From Lachnospiraceae bacterium (lineage in GTDB: Bacteria > Bacillota > Clostridia > Lachnospirales > Lachnospiraceae): DNA of 7,892 nt. The notes under the pieces are model-generated. The model did not search any database. It was not told where the DNA came from and worked only from the letters and a program-made list of their open reading frames with translations. The translations under genes were made by a program, and so were the position numbers. Positions 1-5,881 of the stretch are shown here, one piece after another. Location: assembly GCA_024403585.1 (NCBI GenBank), contig JAKSRN010000084.1, forward strand, positions 1 through 7,892, given 5' to 3'. Numbering within the stretch: position 1 is the stretch's first letter; every line of letters begins with the position of its first letter.

Positions 1-932
1 CCCTCAAAAAGAACCTTGTTGATCGTCTCAACGATCGGCATCTCCACTCCATATTTCTCAGCCAGCTTCAGTCCGGCTTTTGCAGAATGGATTCCCTCTA
101 CTACCTGGTGTACCTCTGCTACCGCTTCTTCCATGGTCTTTCCCTGACCCATAAGGAAACCGCAGCGTCTGTTACGGCTGTGTACGGATGCACAGGTTAC
201 GATCAGGTCGCCGATTCCAGTCAGACCATTGAAGGTCTCGATCTTGCCTCCCATGGCAATTCCCAGTCTTGAGATCTCAGCGATTCCTCTGGTAATGAGT
301 GCTGCCTTTGTATTATCTCCGCAGCCCATACCGTCTGCAGCACCTGCAGCCAGAGCGATGACATTCTTCAGAGCCGCTCCAACCTCAATACCCAGCATAT
401 CTGAGCTTGTGTAGACACGGAAAACAGGGCTGGAACAGAATTCCTGAATCGCTACCGCTGTTCTTCTGGAATGGGCACCGGCAACAATGGCTGTCGGAAG
501 ACCTCTTCCAACCTCCTCTGCATGGGTCGGTCCACAGAGAACCGCCACATCTGCCTGCGGTATCATATCCTCCACCACATCTGACATAGTCATCAGGGTG
601 GATTCCTCAATTCCTTTTACAACACAGGCAATGATCTGATTCTTCTCCACATACTTTACCATCTTTCCGCAGGTTTCGCGGACAGCAGGTGACGGAACTG
701 CCAGAACCAGCATATCCATAGCCTTGATCGCTTTTCCCATGTCACTGGTAAAAGAAACATTGGAGGAAAGCTTTACTCCCGGAAGTTTATCAGTATTCTC
801 ACGGTATTTTTCAAATCGCTCGGTGGTTTCCTGTCTGTGGGACCAGAGAATCACTCTGTGTCCGTTATTGGAAAGCAGCCACGCCAGAGCTGTTCCGAAA
901 CTACCAGAACCAATCACTCCGATATTTGCCAT
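1..932 (-). CDS. gpsA: NAD(P)H-dependent glycerol-3-phosphate dehydrogenase, 3' end cut by window
   Basis: Cytoplasmic enzyme that reduces dihydroxyacetone phosphate to sn-glycerol-3-phosphate, the backbone for phospholipids. I translated 310 complete codons from the ATG at 930-932. The protein opens with MANIGVIGSGSFGTALAWLL, a Rossmann dinucleotide-binding loop (GxGxxG at about residues 8-13). Family motifs follow: VKGIEE near 105-110, CGPTHAEEV at 133-141, ALKNVIALAAG at 187-197 with the expected catalytic Lys189, and the GIGDLIVTC...SRNRRCG block at about 239-258. GpsA is usually about 330-340 residues, so only some 20-30 C-terminal residues lie outside the window; the frame is still open at position 1. 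It starts 14 bp after the plsY stop, and its AAAAGGAG ribosome site overlaps that stop. PlsY uses its product directly. No frameshift or missing motif is seen. Identification is very secure. Confidence 0.97.
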   Translation of the reverse strand, partial: MANIGVIGSGSFGTALAWLLSNNGHRVILWSHRQETTERFEKYRENTDKLPGVKLSSNVSFTSDMGKAIKAMDMLVLAVPSPAVRETCGKMVKYVEKNQIIACVVKGIEESTLMTMSDVVEDMIPQADVAVLCGPTHAEEVGRGLPTAIVAGAHSRRTAVAIQEFCSSPVFRVYTSSDMLGIEVGAALKNVIALAAGAADGMGCGDNTKAALITRGIAEISRLGIAMGGKIETFNGLTGIGDLIVTCASVHSRNRRCGFLMGQGKTMEEAVAEVHQVVEGIHSAKAGLKLAEKYGVEMPIVETINKVLFE

Positions 933-940
933 ATGATCAA

Positions 941-948
941 CTCCTTTT
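941..948 (-). promoter_or_regulatory. ribosome binding site of gpsA
   Basis: AAAAGGAG on the minus strand, 8 nt before the gpsA ATG. It overlaps the plsY stop codon (947-949), so termination on plsY and initiation on gpsA are physically linked. It supports the ATG at 930-932 as the true start. Confidence 0.85.
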
Positions 949-1612
949 ATGCTTTCGGTTTACCGAAAATATAAGTTTTACGTTCTTCTCCCTTCAAAAG
1001 TCGCTGGATATTTCCACGGTGTTTGATCCATGCCAGCGCCACCAGAAGACCTACGATCACATACATCTCTGTAAGCAGATTCTGGCTAAGCGGATAGGCA
1101 CCGCTCTGACCGAGAATGATCACACCTACCAGAAAGCTTAATGTTCCGGTAAGAGAACCCAGAGACATATATTTTGTGATCAGAAGACAGCCAGCCAGGA
1201 AAAGAAGTCCCACCAGTACCAGTCTCCAGTCACCGAATGCCAGGACCATTCCTCCGAAACAGGCAATACCCTTGCCCCCGCGAAAGCCCATATAAAATGG
1301 GAAGATGTGTCCTAAGATTACGCCTGCAGATGCATAGACCCGAAGAAGGAATACCAGATCCGGATGAGAATTTTTGAAAATGCTTCCTACAAGAACTACA
1401 GCCAGAATGCATTTTAAAACATCACAGATGGCTGTGAGCAGACCTACCTTCTTGCCAAAAACACGGATGGCATTGGTTGTGCCGGCATTACCGCTTCCCT
1501 GTGTACGAATGTCTACGCCACTGGAAATTTTACCATAGATATAGGAAGTCTGAAAAAGACCGAATATATAACCGATCACCAGACAGATCAGTCTTACTGT
1601 AAGATTATTCAT
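947..1612 (-). CDS. plsY: acyl-phosphate:glycerol-3-phosphate acyltransferase PlsY
   Basis: Integral membrane enzyme that moves an acyl chain from acyl-phosphate (made by PlsX) to glycerol-3-phosphate, giving lysophosphatidic acid, the first step of phospholipid synthesis in most Firmicutes. The product is 221 residues, slightly longer than the usual 190-215. Several hydrophobic stretches fit a multi-pass protein (about residues 5-25, 56-80, 86-106, 128-146, 153-169 and 182-196). The three family motifs are present: GSGNAGTTNAIR at 39-50, GHIFPFYMGFRGGKGIA at 101-117, and KHRGNIQRLLKGEE at 197-210. I chose the ATG at 1610-1612 (MNNLTVRL) because a TTG seven codons upstream has no clear ribosome site and would add a charged leader. 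The start overlaps the der stop by 8 bp, and gpsA follows after 14 bp. The gene therefore sits beside the enzyme that makes its acceptor substrate. Confidence 0.96.
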   Translation of the reverse strand: MNNLTVRLICLVIGYIFGLFQTSYIYGKISSGVDIRTQGSGNAGTTNAIRVFGKKVGLLTAICDVLKCILAVVLVGSIFKNSHPDLVFLLRVYASAGVILGHIFPFYMGFRGGKGIACFGGMVLAFGDWRLVLVGLLFLAGCLLITKYMSLGSLTGTLSFLVGVIILGQSGAYPLSQNLLTEMYVIVGLLVALAWIKHRGNIQRLLKGEERKTYIFGKPKA

Positions 1613-2930
1613 TCTCTCCTCTTTCCCTGACAATGAATTTCAATGCAGTTCCCTTAAATCCGAAGGAATCACGGATTCTGTTCTCCAGATAACGCAGATA
1701 GGAGAAATGCATCAGCTTTTTACTGTTTACAAATACTACGAATGTCGGCGGTTTTACTGCAACCTGAGTCATGTAATAGATCTTCAGACGTTTTCCTTTG
1801 TCTGACGGTGGCTGCTGAAGAGCAACTGCCTCAGTAAGGATCTCATTGATGACACCTGTTGCGATACGAAGTGTCTGATTCTCCAGAACCATATCCACTG
1901 TCTCATACAGTTTTGGAAGTCTCTGTCCTGTTACAGCGGAGATGAAAAGGATCTCTGCGTAAGGCATAAAGGACAGTGTGTTACGAATCTTTTCTGTGAA
2001 CTCTTTTACACTCTTGTCATTCTTCTCGATGGCATCCCACTTGTTAACGGCAACGATGATACCCTTGCCTTTGTCATGGGCAATACCGGCGATCTTAGCA
2101 TCCTGCTCTGTAACACCCTCTGTTGCATCGATCACAACGATGACAACGTCTGCTCTCTCAACAGCAGTTACTGTACGGATGATACTGTAGCGCTCGATGG
2201 ACTCTTTGATCTTGCTCTTTCTTCTTAAGCCGGCTGTATCGATGAGAATGTAGTCTCTTCCCTGCCAGCGGACCGGAGTATCAATGGCATCACGGGTGGT
2301 TCCTGCAATGTCAGATACGATCACACGGTTCTCACCGGTCAGTTTATTGATGATGGAGGATTTTCCAACGTTTGGCTTACCAACGATGGCGATCTTAGGA
2401 GTATCATCCTCCTCTTCCTCTGCAGCACCGTGTGGGAACAGCTCCACTACTTTATCCAGCATATCGCCGAGGCCCTGTTTACCCTGGGCAGAGATTCCGA
2501 TCGGATCTCCGATTCCGAGGTTGTAGAACTCATAGATATCCATCATCTGTTTTTCATAATTATCTACTTTATTGACAACCAGAAGTACAGGCTTGCTGCA
2601 TCTTCTGAGCATGTCAGCTACTTTGGAATCTGCATCAACAAGTCCCTGTCTTACATCGGTCAGGAATATGATGACATCTGCAGTATCCATGGCGATCATC
2701 GCCTGCTCACGCATCTGTGAGAGGATGATGTCGTTACTGTCCGGCTCAATACCGCCGGTATCGATCAATGTAAATGTCTTGTCCAGCCAGTTAACATCTG
2801 CATAGATACGGTCTCTGGTTACACCAGGTGTATCCTTTACAATAGAGATGTTCTCACCCGCCAGAGCATTAAATAAGGTAGACTTACCTACGTTAGGTCT
2901 GCCAACTACTGCTACTATCGGTTTGCTCAT
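1605..2930 (-). CDS. der: ribosome-assembly double GTPase Der (EngA)
   Basis: Essential GTPase with two tandem G domains that acts in maturation of the 50S ribosomal subunit. The product is 441 residues, normal for Firmicutes. G domain 1 shows GRPNVGKST at 10-18, the switch I Thr in VTRD at 37-40, DTGG at 57-60 and NKVD at 120-123. After an acidic linker (EEEEDD, 171-176), G domain 2 shows GKPNVGKSS at 184-192, TTRD at 211-214, DTAG at 231-234 and NKWD at 296-299. The C-terminal KH-like domain covers roughly 352-441 and ends in a basic/acidic tail (FIVRERGENE). All guanine-binding motifs are intact. The start MSKPIVAVVG is preceded by a good AAGGAGA site; the open frame extends 22 codons further upstream but that part is the end of the DUF512 gene in another frame. 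It overlaps the upstream gene by 38 bp and plsY by 8 bp. Confidence 0.98.
   Translation of the reverse strand: MSKPIVAVVGRPNVGKSTLFNALAGENISIVKDTPGVTRDRIYADVNWLDKTFTLIDTGGIEPDSNDIILSQMREQAMIAMDTADVIIFLTDVRQGLVDADSKVADMLRRCSKPVLLVVNKVDNYEKQMMDIYEFYNLGIGDPIGISAQGKQGLGDMLDKVVELFPHGAAEEEEDDTPKIAIVGKPNVGKSSIINKLTGENRVIVSDIAGTTRDAIDTPVRWQGRDYILIDTAGLRRKSKIKESIERYSIIRTVTAVERADVVIVVIDATEGVTEQDAKIAGIAHDKGKGIIVAVNKWDAIEKNDKSVKEFTEKIRNTLSFMPYAEILFISAVTGQRLPKLYETVDMVLENQTLRIATGVINEILTEAVALQQPPSDKGKRLKIYYMTQVAVKPPTFVVFVNSKKLMHFSYLRYLENRIRDSFGFKGTALKFIVRERGENE
1616..1623 (-). promoter_or_regulatory. ribosome binding site of plsY inside the end of der
   Basis: AAGAGGAG on the minus strand, 3 to 5 nt before the ATG at 1610-1612 depending on alignment, which is short. 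It lies in the last codons of der. It decides the plsY start in favour of this ATG over the TTG at 1631-1633, and suggests coupled translation. Confidence 0.7.
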
Positions 2931-4275
2931 ACATCTGTCTCCTTCTGTGATTCGTCTGTCTGTTTCTGTCGAGGACTGCCTCGCAGAAATCCGCACCGGT
3001 GGTATCCACCACCTGGATCCTGATCTGAAGTTCTTCTTCCAGCTGGTCGACAGTTACATCATCCAGGAAAACACTCTCCCCGGAACGAAGCATGTTGCAG
3101 GGAAGAAGGAGGCGTTCGCCAAGTTCCTTTCCCTTCAGCTGTTTGATCAGGTCCTGACCTGTGATCAGGCCGGATACGGTAATATTTTCTCCAAAGAAAT
3201 CATTCCTGATTTCATATACTTCTGTTTTCAGTTTCGGATATTTTTTGCTGATCAGATCCAAAAGACTCTGGATCCATGGACCTGCCAGACGGCCGGTGGC
3301 GATTGAGATGGATCTCTCTTCGTCATCTCCGGATCGTGTCTCCAGAGCTTCCTCCACCTCTTCTTTTAAAAGACGGAGCATGCCGACACCATTCTCCAGC
3401 TGAATATATCCATCATACCGGTCAGCTTCCGGAATCTCCCGTTCAGCAAGCAGATACCATTCATCGGAAACATGGACAAAGTGGGAGCCATGCTCTTCAA
3501 ACAGTTTTTTCTGCCAGCCTTCCACCAGATCAATGACCTTCTCTGCATCTTCCTTATTAAAAGGCTCTAAGGGATAGAGGCCGTCTCTGTATTTGGAAAG
3601 TCCAACCGGAACCACCGAAACACTCTCAATGGATGGGATGAAAGGAACCAGGTCGGATATAGTCCGGTTCAGTTCCTCACCGTCATTGATATTCTTGCAG
3701 AGTACCACCTGTCCGTTGATGGTAATTCCTGCCTCTGCAAGTTTTTTTGTTTTCTCCAGGATATCACCGGCAAAGCGGTTATGGAGCATCATGCAGCGCA
3801 GTTCAGGATTAGTGGTCTGGAAAGATATGTTAATGGGCGACAGATGATACTTGATCAGTCGGTCAATGTCTGCCATCTTCATATTGGTCAGAGTCACATA
3901 ATTACCCTGCAGGAAGGATAATCTGGAATCATCATCCTTAAAATATAAGGTCTCACGCATGCCCGGAGGCATCTGATCGATGAAGCAGAAGATACAGTTG
4001 TTGCTGCAGGACTGGTATTCACCCATGAGATTGTTCTCAAACTCAATACCAAGATCTTCCATCTCGTCCTTCTCCACTTCCAGTTCCCATTCTTCGCCGG
4101 AAGCTTTTCGGAGGAGAATCTCTACGTACTCATCCTGAAGCAGGTACTGGTAATCAAATACATCTTCAATTTTCTGTCCGTTGATCCGAAGGAGCTCATC
4201 ACCCGCTTCGATCTCAAGTTCTTCTGCAATGCTGCCCGGCTGTACCAGGCGAACAATATGACGATTCTTTTTCAA
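2893..4275 (-). CDS. DUF512 family PDZ / radical-SAM-like Fe-S protein of unknown function
   Basis: Function is not established. Counting from the TTG at 4273-4275, the product is 460 residues. Residues 1-70 resemble a PDZ domain (VQPGSIAEELEIEAGDELLRING). A cysteine cluster C90-SNN-C94-IF-C97 (CX3CX2C, the spacing of radical SAM 4Fe-4S sites) follows, then a barrel-like region with NISFQTTNPELRCMML and NGQVVLCKNINDGEEL. The C-terminal DUF512 part contains VSDEWYLLAEREIPEADRYD, SIATGRL, ITVSGLITGQDL and LLPCNMLRSGESVFLDD. The start is a choice: TTG with AGAGGG 7 nt upstream gives MKKNRHIVRLVQPGS, which agrees with homologs as I recall them, whereas a GTG at 4333-4335 would add 20 residues without a ribosome site. 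The last 12 residues are read inside der. It is the first gene of the operon. A redox or maturation role tied to ribosome assembly is speculation from position only. Confidence 0.88.
   Translation of the reverse strand: MKKNRHIVRLVQPGSIAEELEIEAGDELLRINGQKIEDVFDYQYLLQDEYVEILLRKASGEEWELEVEKDEMEDLGIEFENNLMGEYQSCSNNCIFCFIDQMPPGMRETLYFKDDDSRLSFLQGNYVTLTNMKMADIDRLIKYHLSPINISFQTTNPELRCMMLHNRFAGDILEKTKKLAEAGITINGQVVLCKNINDGEELNRTISDLVPFIPSIESVSVVPVGLSKYRDGLYPLEPFNKEDAEKVIDLVEGWQKKLFEEHGSHFVHVSDEWYLLAEREIPEADRYDGYIQLENGVGMLRLLKEEVEEALETRSGDDEERSISIATGRLAGPWIQSLLDLISKKYPKLKTEVYEIRNDFFGENITVSGLITGQDLIKQLKGKELGERLLLPCNMLRSGESVFLDDVTVDQLEEELQIRIQVVDTTGADFCEAVLDRNRQTNHRRRQMYEQTDSSSSWQT
2938..2944 (-). promoter_or_regulatory. 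ribosome binding site of der inside the DUF512 gene
   Basis: AAGGAGA on the minus strand, 7 nt before the ATG at 2928-2930. It lies within the last coding stretch of the upstream DUF512 gene. It fixes the der start and shows that der is translated from an internal site on the same message. Confidence 0.85.
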
Positions 4276-4282
4276 TGGATCA

Positions 4283-4288
4283 CCCTCT
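4283..4288 (-). promoter_or_regulatory. ribosome binding site of the DUF512 gene, supporting a TTG start
   Basis: AGAGGG (within AGAGGGTG) on the minus strand, 7 nt before the TTG at 4273-4275. There is no comparable site before the GTG at 4333-4335, so this site decides the start. A TTG start implies modest translation of the first gene of the operon. Confidence 0.65.
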
Positions 4289-4338
4289 GTTTTCGGTAGT
4301 CTGAGAAAAGTTGCGTCTTTATAAACATTGACCACGGG

Positions 4339-4357
4339 AGTGCGTCAAAGACGCACT
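4339..4357 (-). promoter_or_regulatory. perfect inverted repeat in the DUF512-der-plsY-gpsA leader
   Basis: AGTGCGTC, a 3-base spacer, then GACGCACT: an 8-bp perfect dyad about 64 bases before the TTG start of the DUF512 gene. In the transcript it would form a tight hairpin. A third matching arm lies at 4308-4320 and could pair with the first arm instead. No U-run follows in the operon direction, so it is not a terminator of that strand. It may be an operator or a leader hairpin; the role is inferred only. Confidence 0.5.
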
Positions 4358-4409
4358 TTGTTCATTTCCTTTTATAAAGAAAAAACTCTTCCTGTTCCAT
4401 GTAAATAAG

Positions 4410-4445
4410 CATACTATCGCATATTACACAAACCATACTATAGCA
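4410..4445. repeat. 12-bp direct repeat in the divergent intergenic region
   Basis: CATACTATCGCA (4410-4421) and CATACTATAGCA (4434-4445) match at 11 of 12 bases, with starts 24 bp apart. The second copy covers the candidate minus-strand -10 box (4437-4442) and the first lies about where its transcript would start. This layout would suit a regulator site, but the sequence matches no operator that I recognise. Confidence 0.45.
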
Positions 4446-4465
4446 AGGAAAGAGGCAAAAAGCAA
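4437..4465 (-). promoter_or_regulatory. candidate sigma-A promoter for the DUF512-der-plsY-gpsA operon
   Basis: On the minus strand, TTGCTT (4460-4465), a 17-bp spacer, then TATAGT (4437-4442). The -10 matches consensus at 5 of 6 and the -35 at 3 of 6, so it is a moderate candidate. It would start RNA near 4430 and give a leader of about 155 nt before the TTG start, containing the 4339-4357 hairpin. Confidence 0.4.
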
Positions 4466-4475
4466 GGGGGAACCA

Positions 4476-4504
4476 TTGACACTTTTTTTTATCCGTGTTA
4501 TAAA
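4476..4504 (+). promoter_or_regulatory. strong sigma-A promoter of prs
   Basis: TTGACA (4476-4481), a 17-bp spacer with a run of eight T, then TATAAA (4499-4504). The -35 is a perfect consensus hexamer, the -10 is 5 of 6, and the spacing is ideal. RNA should start near 4511, giving a leader of about 125 nt. This fits high constitutive expression of a housekeeping gene. Confidence 0.85.
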
Positions 4505-4564
4505 TAAATCGGTTGACTATGTAAAAAAATGTTATAGCAAAACCATGGTCAGACCCGCAATTAT

Positions 4565-4618
4565 GAATATTTTACAGTGAAATTGTCGAAATATTCTCAA
4601 ACTGATATTTGAATATTC
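4565..4618 (+). repeat. three AT-rich palindromic repeat copies in the prs leader
   Basis: GAATATTT (4565-4572), AAATATTC (4589-4596) and GAATATTC (4611-4618), with starts 24 and 22 bp apart. The first two form a perfect inverted repeat, and the third is itself a palindrome and can also pair with the second (flanking CAAA and TTTG extend that pairing). They end just before the ribosome site. They could be operator sites or competing RNA hairpins, or chance in AT-rich DNA. Confidence 0.35.
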
Positions 4619-4624
4619 CGTAAG

Positions 4625-4631
4625 AAAGAGG
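4625..4631 (+). promoter_or_regulatory. ribosome binding site of prs
   Basis: AAAGAGG, 5 nt before the ATG at 4637-4639. It supports the chosen start of prs. Confidence 0.7.
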
Positions 4632-4636
4632 TTATT

Positions 4637-5803
4637 ATGGCTAATCTTGATTCCCTTTTACATTCCATTCCCGCTGCTCCTTTGAAGCTTGTTGCAGTTC
4701 CAGGATGCGAAGAGATGGCAAAAATTGTTGACGAACATCTTGTTTCTTTCCGAAAAGATATCGTGAAGATGAACCCTGGTAAAGCAGATATTTTCGGTTA
4801 TGCAGAGGATTCTTACCTTGTTCCTTGCAAGTGTCCTCGTTTTGGTTCAGGTGAAGCGAAAGGTATTCTGACAGAATCTGTTCGTGGTATGGATCTTTTC
4901 ATCCTCGTGGATGTATGTAACTACAGCATGACATATAAGATGTTTGGTCATGAGAATCACATGTCTCCGGATGACCACTATCAGAACCTGAAGAGAATTA
5001 TCGCAGCTGCCAACGGTAAGGCACATCGTGTCAACGTGATCATGCCTTTCCTGTATGAGAGCAGACAGCATAAGAGAACTTCCAGAGAATCCCTTGACTG
5101 TGCAATGGCTCTTACAGAGTTAAAGAATATGAATGTTTCCAACATCATTACCTTTGATGCACATGACCCACGTGTCTGCAATGCGATTCCTCTGAAGGGA
5201 TTTGACAACTACTTCCCTACCTATCAGTTCCTGAAAGCGCTGATCAAAGCTGTACCGGATCTTGATATCTCCAAAGAGCATCTGATGGCAATCAGCCCGG
5301 ATGAGGGAGCTATGTCCCGTGCCGTATATTTCTCCGGCGTTCTCGGTGTAGATATGGGTATGTTCTATAAGAGACGTGACTACTCTAAGATTGTGAATGG
5401 AAAGAACCCAATCGTTGCACACGAGTTCCTGGGTGATTCCGTAGAAGGAAAAGCCGTTGTTATCATCGACGATATGATCTCTTCCGGTGAGAGTATGCTG
5501 GATTGTGCAAAACAGCTGAAAGAGCGTGGCGCTTCTGATGTATTCGTATGTGCTACCTTCGGTCTCTTCACTGACGGACTTGCTAAATTTGATGATTACT
5601 ATGAGAAGGGTTATATCTCCAAGGTTATCACAACTGACCTGATCTATCAGACAGAGGATCTCAAGTCCAAACCATGGTATGAGCCAGCTATTATGGGCAA
5701 ATACATGGCTAACATCATTGATACCATGAACCATGACGTATCTATTGAGAAGGTTCGTGATACCACCGGTAAACTGAACAAGCTGATGAGCACTCATAAA
5801 TAA
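4637..5803 (+). CDS. prs: ribose-phosphate pyrophosphokinase (PRPP synthase), long divergent form
   Basis: Makes 5-phosphoribosyl-1-pyrophosphate from ribose-5-phosphate and ATP, the shared precursor of purines, pyrimidines, NAD, His and Trp. The 388 residues exceed the about 315 of the classical enzyme, with an extended N-terminus and insertions. Recognisable family blocks: FGSGEAKGILTESVRGMDLFIL at 69-90 (classical GE...ESVRG), PFLYESRQHKR at 137-147 (the Arg-Gln of the ATP-binding loop kept, the following Asp replaced by His), FDAHDPR at 173-179 (metal/ATP His), SPDEGAMSRA at 220-229, the mobile-loop KRR at 245-247, and the PRPP loop VVIIDDMISSGES at 274-286, where the classical loop reads DDMIDTAGT. 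It is transcribed alone from a strong promoter and ends at a hairpin terminator. The fold and core residues support the assignment; activity and allosteric behaviour of this form cannot be read from sequence. Similar long Prs proteins are, as I recall, common in Lachnospiraceae, sometimes beside a classical copy. Confidence 0.93.
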   Translation: MANLDSLLHSIPAAPLKLVAVPGCEEMAKIVDEHLVSFRKDIVKMNPGKADIFGYAEDSYLVPCKCPRFGSGEAKGILTESVRGMDLFILVDVCNYSMTYKMFGHENHMSPDDHYQNLKRIIAAANGKAHRVNVIMPFLYESRQHKRTSRESLDCAMALTELKNMNVSNIITFDAHDPRVCNAIPLKGFDNYFPTYQFLKALIKAVPDLDISKEHLMAISPDEGAMSRAVYFSGVLGVDMGMFYKRRDYSKIVNGKNPIVAHEFLGDSVEGKAVVIIDDMISSGESMLDCAKQLKERGASDVFVCATFGLFTDGLAKFDDYYEKGYISKVITTDLIYQTEDLKSKPWYEPAIMGKYMANIIDTMNHDVSIEKVRDTTGKLNKLMSTHK

Positions 5804-5838
5804 TCTGATTCAGAGAATATGGAACAAATTTATGTATA

Positions 5839-5871
5839 AAAAAACCGAGGCAGCAGATGCCTCGGTTTTTT
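5839..5871. terminator. bidirectional intrinsic terminator between prs and the converging gene
   Basis: A 14-bp perfect stem (5839-5852 with 5858-5871) whose core is CCGAGGCA / TGCCTCGG, with a 5-base loop GCAGA. Six T follow on the plus strand and seven T on the minus strand, so it can end transcription of both prs (stop at 5803) and the minus-strand gene (stop at 5882-5884). Confidence 0.93.
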
Positions 5872-5881
5872 GTTCAAAAAT

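Larger units (their letters stand above)
4276..4636. other. divergent intergenic region (361 bp) between the DUF512 operon and prs
   Basis: AT-rich region without a supported gene. From left to right it holds: the DUF512 ribosome site; a third arm of the leader dyad (4308-4320); the dyad (4339-4357); two near-identical 12-bp repeats; a minus-strand promoter candidate; the strong prs promoter (4476-4504), whose -35 lies only 10 bp from the opposing -35; an 8-bp palindrome ACCATGGT (4542-4549); and AT-rich repeats before the prs ribosome site. I recognise no riboswitch or T-box. Confidence 0.8.

Noticed and set aside
1613..1633. TTG start adding seven residues to PlsY
   Set aside because: The ATG at 1610-1612 has an AAGAGGAG site directly upstream, and the extra residues are charged and outside the family's usual N-terminus.
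2848..3306. Plus-strand open frame of 152 codons
   Set aside because: It lies fully antisense to der and the DUF512 gene, both with clear family motifs, and its translation shows no recognisable domain or ribosome site.
4276..4335. GTG start adding 20 residues to the DUF512 protein
   Set aside because: No ribosome site precedes the GTG, which sits beside the leader dyad, and the TTG at 4273-4275 has AGAGGG at 7 nt and gives a family-like N-terminus.
4339..4370. Dyad followed by T-rich DNA as a plus-strand terminator
   Set aside because: The T-rich stretch is broken by G, C and A, and no plus-strand gene ends before it; a leader hairpin or operator fits better.
4513..4538. Second prs promoter, TTGACT and TATAGC
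   Set aside because: The spacer is only 14 bp, too short for a good sigma-A promoter, and the perfect promoter at 4476-4504 lies just upstream.
4276..4636. Riboswitch, T-box or small RNA gene in the divergent region
   Set aside because: No conserved core motif that I know was found; only simple dyads and repeats are visible.
5120..5797. Minus-strand open frame of 225 codons
   Set aside because: It is antisense to prs, whose motifs are conserved throughout; the frame is a by-product of prs codon use.
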